Both the position numbers and the translations under genes were made by a program. The notes beneath the pieces are model-generated. The model did no database searches. It saw only the letters and a program-made list of their open reading frames with translations, and was not told where the DNA came from. Positions 7,862-16,373 of a DNA stretch of 64,000 nucleotides are shown here, piece by piece; the stretch's first letter is position 1; the number at the start of each line of letters is the position of its first letter. The stretch spans positions 124,001 through 188,000 of the forward strand of contig NZ_JAYDZX010000006.1 in assembly GCF_035607535.1 (NCBI RefSeq), given 5' to 3'. The DNA comes from Salinimicrobium sp035607535 (GTDB lineage Bacteria > Bacteroidota > Bacteroidia > Flavobacteriales > Flavobacteriaceae).

Positions 7862-8707
7862 CTAATTATTCTTTTTAAGAAATTTTAAAGCCACCCATTC
7901 ATCCCGCTCTTTGTAGTCATTATATTCCAGTCCTTCTTTCTCGCATGCCTCCCTAATCACAGGTACATCTTTAGCGTAGAAACCACTTAGGTAAAGTTCT
8001 CCTCCCTTGCTAAGACTGTTGTTATACGCCTTCATATCCTCAAGCAGAATATTACGGTTAATATTGGCAATTATTACGTCGTATGTTCGATCTTTTAGAA
8101 GCTCTGCGCCACCCTCAAAAGCTGCTATCTTTTGACATTCATTGCGTTCAACATTTTCCCGGGTGTTTTGAAAGCACCAGTTATCGATATCTATCGCATC
8201 AATTCGTGATGCCCCTCTTTTCTCGGCAACTATTGCCAGTACTCCCGTACCGCAACCCATATCGAGCACTTTTTTGTTTTCAAGATCATGTTCCAAAAGA
8301 AATTCAATCATCATATGAGTAGTAGCATGATGACCGGTTCCAAATGACATTTTTGGCTCTATAACAATGTCGTAGGTGACATCGGGCTTTGGGTGAAAAG
8401 GTGCTCTAACTCCACATTTTTCATTTACAATAATGGGATGAAAGTTCTTTTCCCATTCTACATTCCAATTCACCTGCTCAATTTCGGTTTGGGTGAAAGA
8501 AATATCGAATTCATCTGATTGGAGTATGTGTATCCCCGTCATACTCTCTGCCTCAAATTCTTCCTTTGGAATATAGGCAGTGATCCCATCTTCATTCTCC
8601 ACAAAACTTTCAAAACCCTCCATGCCCAATTCGGCAATAAGGATCTCTGATGCAGGTTGTGGAGGCTCAATTACAAATTTAAACTCCAGATAATTCATGT
8701 TCTTCAT
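7862..8707 (-). CDS. prmA: ribosomal protein L11 methyltransferase
   Basis: A 281-residue SAM-dependent methyltransferase. The SAM loop KVLDMGCGTGVLAIVA is at about 146-161, preceded by the PrmA hallmark IEPKMSFGTGHHATTHMM (about 116-133), with the IIANINRNIL catalytic-type motif at about 213-222. PrmA trimethylates lysines and the N-terminus of L11. The N-terminal substrate-binding domain (residues 1-80) is divergent, as in other Bacteroidota. Starts at MKNMNYLEF; the ATG three codons later is an alternative. It follows tpiA by 2 bases. Confidence 0.95.
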   Translation of the reverse strand: MKNMNYLEFKFVIEPPQPASEILIAELGMEGFESFVENEDGITAYIPKEEFEAESMTGIHILQSDEFDISFTQTEIEQVNWNVEWEKNFHPIIVNEKCGVRAPFHPKPDVTYDIVIEPKMSFGTGHHATTHMMIEFLLEHDLENKKVLDMGCGTGVLAIVAEKRGASRIDAIDIDNWCFQNTRENVERNECQKIAAFEGGAELLKDRTYDVIIANINRNILLEDMKAYNNSLSKGGELYLSGFYAKDVPVIREACEKEGLEYNDYKERDEWVALKFLKKNN

Positions 8708-8709
8708 AT

Positions 8710-9462
8710 TTAAAAGGCGTTGGCAATAGCCATAAAGTCTTCAGCTTTTAAGCTGGCACCACCAATGAGTCCGCCGTCAACATCTTCTTTAGCAAAGATC
8801 TCCTGGGCATTTCCCGGTTTAACGCTCCCGCCGTAGAGTATGGCTATCTTATTAGCCAATTCACTTCCGAATTTTTCAGAAATTGACTTTCTGATAAAGG
8901 CATGCATTTCCTGCGCCTGTTCGGGGGAAGCGGTCTCTCCCGTACCAATGGCCCAAACAGGTTCATAAGCAATTATGATTTTCTCCCATTGCTCCTCAGA
9001 AAGGTGAAAAAGACCTTTTTCCAACTGTTGTTTTACGATCTCAAAATGTTTTTCGGCTTTGCGTTCATTTAATTCTTCACCACAGCAAAAGATCACCTCC
9101 ATATCATTTTCCAGGGCGGCATCTACTTTCTTAGCCAGCAATTCATCTGTCTCTTTAAAGATCGCTCTTCGTTCACTGTGCCCAAGGATTACGATTTTCA
9201 CTCCCACACTGGTCAACATTCTCGCCGAAACCTCTCCGGTAAAAGCTCCTTCGCTATTTTCATTCATATTTTGAGCAGCAACCTCTATCTTCGAATTCCT
9301 CAAAGACTCAAAGCTGTGATAAAGATTTGTAAAAGAAGGCGCCACAATAACCCGAACCCCTTCATTTTCTTTATAAAGGTTCTTGATGTTTGAAAGTAGA
9401 TCTTCAGTTTGTGCCAGGTCATTGTTCATTTTCCAGTTTCCGGCTACTATTTTGTCTCTCAT
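8710..9462 (-). CDS. tpiA: triosephosphate isomerase
   Basis: A 250-residue TIM-barrel enzyme interconverting dihydroxyacetone phosphate and glyceraldehyde 3-phosphate. All catalytic residues are present: N9 and K11 in AGNWKMN, H95 in ILGHSERR and E167 in AYEPVWAIGTG, with the phosphate-binding loops GGSV and GGASL near the C-terminus. Full length. Upstream there is a TATATTTG box and a leader of about 120 bases. It heads a tight tpiA-prmA pair with clpS behind. Confidence 0.97.
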   Translation of the reverse strand: MRDKIVAGNWKMNNDLAQTEDLLSNIKNLYKENEGVRVIVAPSFTNLYHSFESLRNSKIEVAAQNMNENSEGAFTGEVSARMLTSVGVKIVILGHSERRAIFKETDELLAKKVDAALENDMEVIFCCGEELNERKAEKHFEIVKQQLEKGLFHLSEEQWEKIIIAYEPVWAIGTGETASPEQAQEMHAFIRKSISEKFGSELANKIAILYGGSVKPGNAQEIFAKEDVDGGLIGGASLKAEDFMAIANAF

Positions 9463-9589
9463 AATGGTCGTTTAAGGGTAAGTTAGTATTCTGTTTTTAA
9501 TTGTGCAGCTAAAACTTTGATAAAAATCAATCAAAAACATTAACAATCAGCATGTTAACATTCAGAAGAAATTGTTTTAGCTATAAGTA

Positions 9590-9597
9590 CAAATATA
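9590..9597 (-). promoter_or_regulatory. possible -7 box for tpiA
   Basis: TATATTTG on the minus strand. No convincing TTG is found at the right distance upstream, so only half of the promoter pattern is seen. Confidence 0.4.
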
Positions 9598-9600
9598 AGA

Positions 9601-9623
9601 CTGCAGGCTCTAAGAACCTGCAG
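9601..9623 (-). terminator. hairpin downstream of the BT_3928-type gene
   Basis: CTGCAGG (9601-9607) and CCTGCAG (9617-9623) form a 7-bp stem; the minus-strand tail TCTTATATTT is moderately T-rich. It sits just upstream of the tpiA -7 box. Confidence 0.45.
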
Positions 9624-9653
9624 ATTTAGAAGAAAAAGCTAAAAAACAGGGTG

Positions 9654-9672
9654 TCAAAAATGGCATTTTTGA
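9654..9672. repeat. dispersed 19-bp palindrome, perfect copy
   Basis: TCAAAAATGGCATTTTTGA: two perfect 9-base arms around one central base. It ends 6 bases 3' of the stop codon of the BT_3928-type gene and is followed by AAGCCTCTT, a trailer shared with the copy at 28.66 kb. Confidence 0.85.
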
Positions 9673-9678
9673 AGCCTC

Positions 9679-10773
9679 TTAGAATTCAAGCTCTTCGGCA
9701 TCATTCCAATGCCGCTTTTGAAGAATAGTTCCCTCCTGAAGTCTTACAAAACCGGGATTACTTCGGATTATAGTCTTAAGTGCAGTTTCATCACTAAAGT
9801 ACCACTCCAGGTCCAGACCGTACTTCTCATTCATTTGTTCTTTTAACTCCTCGCCTGAAGCTGAAAGGCCAATGACCCTGTACCCGTTGCTGCGTGCCCT
9901 GTTTATCACGTCTTTCAATTTTTTCATTCCGTCACTTTCACTCCGGCCAAGGCTATAGGCAATGATCATAAGCAGCTTATCTTCAGCAAGAACTTCAGAA
10001 AGGTGATTTTCCCCATCTTTTTCGATGGAAAAATCATGAATGGGCGGTTCATATCCTTTTTGCACAAGTTCTGTGTCTACTTCTATAAATTCTCCTTCAA
10101 CTGTGGGATATGCTCCGCTGGTAGTATAGATCTTCTCCTCACCATTGACACGGAATTTCCAGTTGTAGTCATAAACTGCCTCCGGCGCTCCCGGTGGTAC
10201 AGTCATGGCCTGCTCAATATGAGTTCCTTCCTTATACGCCCTAAAATCAAAGACCGGCAGGTGCATAAGAACGTAATAGGCGAAAACAAAGCACAACATA
10301 AAGGATAGAAAAACGATCCATCGATGTGAAGCCTTTGCGAAATAAGGTGTTATATATTCCCTTTTAAAGAAGAGAATTAGAATAAGAACCAACAGAATAA
10401 CATCTTTATAAAAAGATTGCCAGGGCGTTAAGGGAATAGCATCACCAAAACAACCACAGTCGGTCACCTTATTGTAGTAAGCGGAATAAAAAGTGAGGAA
10501 GGTAAAGAAGATGATCATTAGCAATAGCGCCCAGGTCGTGAACTTTGGTAAATAGCCAATGAGTAGCATGATACCCAAAACCAATTCGAAAACTACCAGG
10601 AGAATTGCGATTATAAGCGCAAAAGGAGCTAAAAATTCCAGATCGAGCACCGACGGACTAAAATATTCTTCAAGCTTAAAAGAAAAACCAATGGGGTCAT
10701 TCAACTTTACAAATCCCGAAAAAATGAATAAAAGACCCACAACCCATCGGGCAATACCTACCAGAATTCTCAT
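9679..10773 (-). CDS. BT_3928-type membrane protein: MauE/DoxX-like helices plus thioredoxin-like domain
   Basis: A 364-residue protein. Residues 1-165 form four or five helices of the DoxX/MauE type, with the conserved TDCGCFGD motif (about 104-111) whose cysteines in MauE-like proteins are thought to handle redox equivalents. The C-terminal half (about 200-364) is soluble and looks thioredoxin-like (KLLMIIAYSLGRSESDGMKKLKDVINRARSNG split across one strand and helix) but has no CxxC. A redox or folding role at the membrane is inferred. It is 10 bases downstream of the DUF1599 gene, probably one operon. Confidence 0.8.
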   Translation of the reverse strand: MRILVGIARWVVGLLFIFSGFVKLNDPIGFSFKLEEYFSPSVLDLEFLAPFALIIAILLVVFELVLGIMLLIGYLPKFTTWALLLMIIFFTFLTFYSAYYNKVTDCGCFGDAIPLTPWQSFYKDVILLVLILILFFKREYITPYFAKASHRWIVFLSFMLCFVFAYYVLMHLPVFDFRAYKEGTHIEQAMTVPPGAPEAVYDYNWKFRVNGEEKIYTTSGAYPTVEGEFIEVDTELVQKGYEPPIHDFSIEKDGENHLSEVLAEDKLLMIIAYSLGRSESDGMKKLKDVINRARSNGYRVIGLSASGEELKEQMNEKYGLDLEWYFSDETALKTIIRSNPGFVRLQEGTILQKRHWNDAEELEF

Positions 10774-10783
10774 GTATGATTAT

Positions 10784-11341
10784 TTAAGATTTACTCAATT
10801 CGCTCTCTTCATGAATATGAATAAGGGCAAAAACAGCATAATTGATCATATCTTCATAGTTTGCCTCAATTCCTTCACTTACCAGTGTTTTGCCTTTATT
10901 ATCTTCAATTTGTTTTATTCGCAGCACCTTTTGAAGAATAAGATCTGTTAGGGAACTTACCCTCATTTCCCGCCAGGCTTCTCCGTAGTCATGATTCTTA
11001 TTTTCCATAAGTTGCTTGGTACGTGAAACGGTGCGGTCATAAAGCTCCTCCACTTCTTCTGAAGTAAGATCGGGTTGTACGGCGATTCCTTTTTCCAACT
11101 GGATCAAAGCCATGACTGAATAATTAATGATCCCGATGAATTCGGGCACCTCGCCTTCATCGACTTTTCTTACCTCATTCTCCTGGAGCCCCCTTATTCG
11201 CTGCGCCTTTATGAAGATTTGATCTGTAAGGGAGGGTAATCTCAATATGCGCCATGCACAGCCGTAATCTTTCATTTTTTTCATGAAAAGGCCGCGACAT
11301 TCGGTGATCACAGCATCATATTGGGCAGAAGTATCCTTCAT
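10784..11341 (-). CDS. DUF1599 protein with two tandem domain copies
   Basis: A 185-residue soluble protein with an obvious internal duplication. Residues about 7-84 and 102-177 share DYGxAWRxxRxxSLTDxIxxKxxRIxxxE followed by INYxVxALIxxxx: compare DYGCAWRILRLPSLTD (25-40) with DYGEAWREMRVSSLTD (118-133). Each copy matches DUF1599, a small helical domain found in phages and Bacteroidota and discussed as nucleotide-related; its activity is not established as far as I know. First gene of a minus-strand set with the MauE/DoxX-like gene, divergent from folP with 86 bases between starts. Confidence 0.85.
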   Translation of the reverse strand: MKDTSAQYDAVITECRGLFMKKMKDYGCAWRILRLPSLTDQIFIKAQRIRGLQENEVRKVDEGEVPEFIGIINYSVMALIQLEKGIAVQPDLTSEEVEELYDRTVSRTKQLMENKNHDYGEAWREMRVSSLTDLILQKVLRIKQIEDNKGKTLVSEGIEANYEDMINYAVFALIHIHEESELSKS

Positions 11342-11427
11342 AGAAACGGTTAATTTGCGTAAATTTCGCTGATTTAATTCTTTTTGTCAAAGTTAATTTT
11401 TCCAACCAAAAAACCGCATTTTTCAGC

Positions 11428-12252
11428 ATGTATATCAACTGCAAAGGACAACTCATAGATCTTTCTGTTCCAAAAGTGATGGGAATCCTCAACCTTACAC
11501 CCGATTCCTTCTATGATGGCGGCCGCAGGAAAAATAACGAAGAACATCTTCGACAGGCTGAGAAAATGCTGACAGAGGGAGCCGATTTTATTGATGTTGG
11601 TTCCTACAGCAGCCGGCCCGGAGCCAAGGATATTTCTGAAGAAGAGGAACTACACCGGATACTTCCGGTGGTGGAGGACCTGGTTGAGAAATTTCCGGAA
11701 ATAATCCTTTCCATTGACACCTTCCGGAGTGAAGTAGCCAGGCAATGCGTGGAGGCAGGTGCGGCCATGATCAACGATATTTCCGCAGGAAATCTTGATG
11801 AAAAAATGATGAAAACTGTGTCTCAATTGCAGGTACCTTATATCATGATGCACATGAGAGGCAATCCTCAAAACATGAAAAACCTCAACAATTACGGGGA
11901 CCTTGTACAGGACATCCTGTTTTATTTTTCGGAGAAAGTAGATCATGCCAGAGAAATTGGAATAAATGATCTTATTATAGACCCCGGCTTTGGCTTTTCG
12001 AAAAATATTGAACAGAATTTTGAGCTGCTCTCAAAACTGGAGCTCTTTCAAAATCTTGAACTGCCAATACTTTCGGGCCTTTCCAGAAAATCCCTCATTT
12101 ACAAAACCTTTAAAACTTCACCAGATGAAGCTCTTAACGGTACAACAGTTCTCAATACCATTGCTTTATTGAAAGGAAGCAACATCCTGAGAGTACATGA
12201 TGTGAAAGAGGCAGTGGAATGTGTGAAATTGCTGCACCTACTCCCAAACTAG
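11428..12252 (+). CDS. folP: dihydropteroate synthase
   Basis: A 274-residue TIM-barrel enzyme that condenses 6-hydroxymethyl-dihydropterin pyrophosphate with p-aminobenzoate in folate synthesis, the sulfonamide target. Motifs: MGILNLTPDSFYDGG (18-32), DVGSYSSRPGA for the pyrophosphate loop, SIDTFRSEVA, INDISAG, YIMMHMRGNPQNM, IIDPGFGFSK and LPILSGLSRKS. Length normal. The divergent DUF1599 gene shares the upstream region. cdaA follows 37 bases downstream, the usual pairing in Bacteroidota. Confidence 0.97.
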   Translation: MYINCKGQLIDLSVPKVMGILNLTPDSFYDGGRRKNNEEHLRQAEKMLTEGADFIDVGSYSSRPGAKDISEEEELHRILPVVEDLVEKFPEIILSIDTFRSEVARQCVEAGAAMINDISAGNLDEKMMKTVSQLQVPYIMMHMRGNPQNMKNLNNYGDLVQDILFYFSEKVDHAREIGINDLIIDPGFGFSKNIEQNFELLSKLELFQNLELPILSGLSRKSLIYKTFKTSPDEALNGTTVLNTIALLKGSNILRVHDVKEAVECVKLLHLLPN

Positions 12253-12289
12253 CTCATAATTTTTTACATTTACCAAAAAGCAACCTACT

Positions 12290-13063
12290 TTGGACTTCCT
12301 GGACCTACGCATTCTTGATATTGTTGACATCATCTTTATCGCGGCCCTGCTGTATTACATCTACAGACTTGTAAAAGGAACCGTTGCTGTCAACATCTTT
12401 ATTGGGATAGTGATCATCTATTTCGTGTGGAAGCTCACACAACTGTTGCGCATGGAAATGCTCAGCAGCGTACTCGGAGAATTTATTGGGGTGGGAATGT
12501 TTGCCCTCATCGTCGTTTTTCAACAGGAAATTAGAAAGTTCCTTCTCATGATTGGCTCCACCAATTTTGCACGAAGAAGACGCTTTTTACAGACCTTAAA
12601 GATCATTAAAGATGATCTCGAAACACCTAACGATATCGAAGCAGTAGTGAAAGCCTGCGAAAATATGGGGCGAACCAACACGGGAGCTCTTATTGTGATC
12701 CAACGGAATACCAGTCTCGATTTTGTGAAACAAAGTGGAGATCCAATGAAGATCCTGGTGAATCAACCAATCATTGAATCCATCTTTTACAAGAACAGCA
12801 TATTACACGACGGAGCACTTATTATAGAAGACAATTATATTACGGCAACAAGAGTTATCCTTCCTGTCTCCAATGACCGAAACATTCCCCTCCGCTTCGG
12901 GCTGCGACACCGCGCTGCGGTAGGAATCACAGAAAAAACAGATGCTGTTGCACTGGTGGTAAGTGAGGAAACAGGACAGATCTCGTATATTAAGGACGGA
13001 GAATTTGTAATGTTCCAGGACAGGGATGACCTTATTAAAAAATTAAAATCGGACCTTGTTTAA
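12290..13063 (+). CDS. cdaA: diadenylate cyclase CdaA (c-di-AMP synthase)
   Basis: A 257-residue membrane-anchored DAC enzyme that makes cyclic di-AMP from two ATP. Three N-terminal helices occupy about residues 10-80. The catalytic DGA motif is at 174-176 (LHDGALII) and the RHRAA motif at 206-210. The start is TTG (MDFLDLRILDIVDI), as no ATG fits upstream. It lies 37 bases after folP and is probably co-transcribed. No CdaR or GlmM gene is adjacent, unlike in Firmicutes. In other bacteria c-di-AMP controls potassium and osmotic balance and wall stress. Confidence 0.95.
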   Translation: MDFLDLRILDIVDIIFIAALLYYIYRLVKGTVAVNIFIGIVIIYFVWKLTQLLRMEMLSSVLGEFIGVGMFALIVVFQQEIRKFLLMIGSTNFARRRRFLQTLKIIKDDLETPNDIEAVVKACENMGRTNTGALIVIQRNTSLDFVKQSGDPMKILVNQPIIESIFYKNSILHDGALIIEDNYITATRVILPVSNDRNIPLRFGLRHRAAVGITEKTDAVALVVSEETGQISYIKDGEFVMFQDRDDLIKKLKSDLV

Positions 13064-13090
13064 ATTCCTCACGCTAAAGCTATTCCCGGT

Positions 13091-14857
13091 CTATGCTGAT
13101 TCCTCCTGCATGAATTGGACCTCATACAGGTTTTTATAATAACCATTTTCCTTCTTGAGCAATTCGGAATGAGTTCCTAACTCTACGATCTTACCGGCAT
13201 CCATTACCAGGATCTTATCGGCTTTTTTAACGGTTGCAAGTCTATGGGCAATTACAATCGAGGTACGGCCCTGTGTAATTTTTAGAGTGGCATCCTGAAT
13301 AAGCTGTTCACTATATGAGTCCACAGACGAAGTAGCTTCATCCAAAACGAGAATACTGGGGTTACTAACATAAGCCCTCAAAAATGCAATTAATTGTCGC
13401 TGTCCCGAGGAGAGCATTACTCCACGTTCCTTCACGTTGTAATCATAACCTCCCGGCAGACTGGCAATAAACTTGTCAACCCCAATTTCTTTGGCTGCCT
13501 TTACCACCTGATCTTTAGTGATCTTTGGGTCATTAAGAGTAATATTATTGAAGATGGTATCTGCAAATAAAAATACATCCTGCAGTACAATGGCAATTTC
13601 TCCCCTCAGACTTTTAAGAGTCATGTCTTTTACATCGATATTGTCAATGAGAATGCGGCCACTGGAAATCTCATAAGACCTGTTGAGCAAATTGATGATA
13701 GTCGATTTTCCAGCACCGGTGGCTCCCACGATTGCCACAGTTTCGCCGGGTTCAGCTTTAAAAGACACCCCTTTAAGCACTTCTTCATCTCCTACATAAC
13801 TGAATCTCACATTTTCAAATTCTATTTCTCCTTTGAGATGATCCACTTCTATCTTTCCATTGTCTGCAATTGAAGCTTCAGTATCTAAAATTCCAAAAAC
13901 CCTGTTTGCGGCGACCATACCCATTTGCAGAGTATTAAATTTATCGGCAATTTGTCTTAGAGGCCTAAACAACATCTGGCTCAATTCCACGAATGCCACG
14001 ATCACCCCCAGAGTGATCGCTTCACTTCCTGCAACTACTCTCAAGCCTCCATACCACACGATCAAACCAATAGTAATGGACGTGGCCATTTCGGCAATTG
14101 GGAAGAAGATTGAGTTGTACCATACAGTCTTGATCCAGCCTTTGCGGTGTTTATCGTTGATTTCCTTGAAGTTTTCATACTCCCTTTGTTCCCTTGTAAA
14201 AAGCTGAACGATCTTCATCCCGGTAATCCTCTCCTGCACAAAAGTGTTAAGATTAGCAACCTGTGTTCGTACTTCTTCAAATGCAAGCTTCATCTTTTTC
14301 TGAAATACCCTGGTCGCATAGAGGATGAAAGGCAACACAACGAGAACCAACAATGTCAATTGCCAACTTTGGTAAAACATAAAGCCAAGGATAACCAGCA
14401 TTTTTAGCAGATCACTGATGATCACAAATAATCCCTCACTAAAGATACTCGCAATAGTTTCGATATCGCTCACTGCCCTGGTGACCAAACGCCCAACTGC
14501 CGAATTATCAAAATATTTCATCTTGAATTGCAGCATATGCCTGAAAAGATTGACCCGAAGATCCCGTATCACCTCCTGCCCCAGCCAGTTTGCAAAGTAG
14601 ATAAAACAGAACTGGAATATCACCTCCAGCAAAAGAACACCTACCATTAAACTTATGTAGAAAAAGAGCTGATCGTTGTCCTGAGGAACAATAGAATTAT
14701 CTATAGTAAGCTGAAGTAAGTAAGGACGCATTACTCCCAGGAACGACAGGAGAATAGCAGCAATAGCTACAAAATAAAAAGCCCACCTGTAGGCATGGGC
14801 GTAACCAAGCAATCGCTTAAACAGTGTAAAATCAAATGCGTTTCCCGATGCTGCCAT
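13091..14857 (-). CDS. ABC exporter, fused permease and ATPase
   Basis: A 588-residue half-transporter of the MsbA/multidrug type: a six-helix permease domain (about 20-310) and an ATPase with Walker A GATGAGKST (378-386), Q-loop, signature LSSGQ (482-486), Walker B ILVLDE (502-507) and the H-loop IAHR. It would work as a dimer in the inner membrane to export lipids or drugs. MsbA function is possible but not provable from sequence. The start codon overlaps the truA stop by one base (TAATG), so translation is probably coupled. Convergent with cdaA, 27 bases apart. Confidence 0.92.
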   Translation of the reverse strand: MAASGNAFDFTLFKRLLGYAHAYRWAFYFVAIAAILLSFLGVMRPYLLQLTIDNSIVPQDNDQLFFYISLMVGVLLLEVIFQFCFIYFANWLGQEVIRDLRVNLFRHMLQFKMKYFDNSAVGRLVTRAVSDIETIASIFSEGLFVIISDLLKMLVILGFMFYQSWQLTLLVLVVLPFILYATRVFQKKMKLAFEEVRTQVANLNTFVQERITGMKIVQLFTREQREYENFKEINDKHRKGWIKTVWYNSIFFPIAEMATSITIGLIVWYGGLRVVAGSEAITLGVIVAFVELSQMLFRPLRQIADKFNTLQMGMVAANRVFGILDTEASIADNGKIEVDHLKGEIEFENVRFSYVGDEEVLKGVSFKAEPGETVAIVGATGAGKSTIINLLNRSYEISSGRILIDNIDVKDMTLKSLRGEIAIVLQDVFLFADTIFNNITLNDPKITKDQVVKAAKEIGVDKFIASLPGGYDYNVKERGVMLSSGQRQLIAFLRAYVSNPSILVLDEATSSVDSYSEQLIQDATLKITQGRTSIVIAHRLATVKKADKILVMDAGKIVELGTHSELLKKENGYYKNLYEVQFMQEESA

Positions 14858-15597
14858 TAAATAAAAATACTTTCAGGATATTTTATCCCGGTTAAATAGA
14901 GTCCGTGAGCAGGTACTGATGCTCCTGCCTGGCTCCTGTTTTCACTTTTTATGATACGGTGCATTTCCTTCACCTCAAGTTTTAATTGGCCAATGTCAAG
15001 CAAGGTACCCACTATAGCTCTTACCATATTACGAAGAAAACGATCTGCAGTAATGTGAAACAACAGCATCCCGTTCTCCTGCACCCACTCTGCCCTATCT
15101 ATTCTGCAGTTATACGTATGCACATCTGTACGGGACCTGGAGAAGCACTTAAAATTTTCATATTCCATTAAAATTTGTGCCGCCTCATTCATCTTATTAA
15201 CGTCCAGATCCCGAAGTACCAGGTGAGCAAAATCTGTTACAAAGACATTTTTCCTGATCGCTATCCAGTATTCATAAGAACGGGACAGAGCGTCAAATCT
15301 TGCATGAGCTTCGGGCTTTACATGCTTTAGGTCCTTTACAGCAATATCTTTTGGCAACAGGGAATTGACTCTAAAAATAAACTCGTTAGAGAGCTGAGCT
15401 TCAGAATCAAAATGGGCAAAGATCTGCCGTGCGTGAACTCCGGCATCTGTTCTTCCGGCTCCAACTATTTCTATTTCTTCCTGAAGCAAGGTTCTTAATG
15501 AATTCTCTACAACTTCCTGGACCGAAATTGCCGTAGGCTGTCGCTGCCAGCCGTGATAGGCTTTTCCGAAGTATTCCAGCTCCAAAAAATATCTCAA
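14857..15597 (-). CDS. truA: tRNA pseudouridine synthase A
   Basis: A 246-residue enzyme converting uridines 38-40 of tRNA anticodon arms to pseudouridine. The catalytic aspartate is D51 in GAGRTDAGVHA; the N-terminal YFGKAYHGWQRQP and the C-terminal FLRNMVRAIVGTLLDIG motifs are present. Full length. It is the upstream partner of the ABC exporter, with one-base overlap. No strong promoter is visible in the 106 bases shared with the divergent phosphoesterase gene. Confidence 0.97.
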   Translation of the reverse strand: MRYFLELEYFGKAYHGWQRQPTAISVQEVVENSLRTLLQEEIEIVGAGRTDAGVHARQIFAHFDSEAQLSNEFIFRVNSLLPKDIAVKDLKHVKPEAHARFDALSRSYEYWIAIRKNVFVTDFAHLVLRDLDVNKMNEAAQILMEYENFKCFSRSRTDVHTYNCRIDRAEWVQENGMLLFHITADRFLRNMVRAIVGTLLDIGQLKLEVKEMHRIIKSENRSQAGASVPAHGLYLTGIKYPESIFI

Positions 15598-15703
15598 TCT
15601 AAATTTTTACTTTAGCCAATTAAAGAGACAAAGATAAGCCATTAAAGGCAACTGCTCATTCTTCACCGTCTTTAGATTGTTAATCTGATTATAATTATTC
15701 TCA

Positions 15704-16198
15704 ATGAAAAAGATCCTACTGCTTAGCGACACCCATGGATATATTGACGAACGCATTCTTACTTTTGCCCGCGAAGCAGATGAAGTGTGGCATGCAGGTG
15801 ATATTGGAACTACTGCAGTAAGTGATTCGCTTCAAAAAATAAAGCCTCTCAAAGCCGTTTTTGGGAACATAGATGGCGGGGAGATACGAAAAGAGTTTCC
15901 GCTCAACAACAGGTTCATGTGTGAAGAAGTGGATGTATGGATCACACATATTGGAGGTTATCCCGGCCGCTACTCCCCTGCTGTAAAGGAGGAAATAAAA
16001 GCCAATCCCCCAAAGATCTTCATTAGCGGGCACTCACATATCCTAAAGGTGATGAATGATAAGAAGCTGGGATGTCTACACATGAATCCCGGCGCTGCAG
16101 GTAAACAGGGCTTCCATCAAATGAGAACTATGCTGCGCTTTGCTATTGATGGCAAGGAAATCAAGGATCTGGAGGTAATTGAACTTGGGAAAAGGTAG
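15704..16198 (+). CDS. YfcE/MJ0936-type metallophosphoesterase
   Basis: A 164-residue calcineurin-like phosphodiesterase. Metal ligands: D9 and H11 (LLSDTHG), D33 (HAGDIG), N55 (GNIDG), H82 (THIGG), and H110/H112 (GHSH, 109-112). Short YfcE-type enzymes hydrolyse phosphodiesters with Mn2+; the true substrate is usually unknown. The stop codon TAG is also the start of a heptad repeat array (16197-16224). Confidence 0.93.
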   Translation: MKKILLLSDTHGYIDERILTFAREADEVWHAGDIGTTAVSDSLQKIKPLKAVFGNIDGGEIRKEFPLNNRFMCEEVDVWITHIGGYPGRYSPAVKEEIKANPPKIFISGHSHILKVMNDKKLGCLHMNPGAAGKQGFHQMRTMLRFAIDGKEIKDLEVIELGKR

Positions 16199-16224
16199 TG
16201 GTTAGTGGTCAGTGGTCAGTGGTC
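16197..16224. repeat. solo heptad array starting in a stop codon
   Basis: Four 7-base units: AGTGGTT then three AGTGGTC. The first unit begins at the second base of the TAG stop codon of the phosphoesterase gene. It is the same sequence family as the array at 47008-47035. A second short heptad pair, TTGAATT twice, lies at 16291-16304. No inverted partner or coding gene of the four-helix type is nearby. Confidence 0.85.
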
Positions 16225-16314
16225 AAAAATTCAGAACAAAAAATATCGATATTTGAATCATTCTTCTAGAGTTACGATCGACCTCAAACCTTGAATTTTG
16301 AATTTCTACGAACT

Positions 16315-16345
16315 AAAAAACCCGGAGCTTTCACTCCGGGTTTTT
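16315..16345. terminator. bidirectional terminator
   Basis: A-rich flank, CCCGGAG, loop CTTTCA, CTCCGGG, then TTTTT. It sits between the convergent phosphoesterase and DUF4293 genes and reads as an intrinsic terminator in both directions. Confidence 0.92.
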
Positions 16346-16373
16346 ACGCACTAATACTACTAAGATGAAAGGT

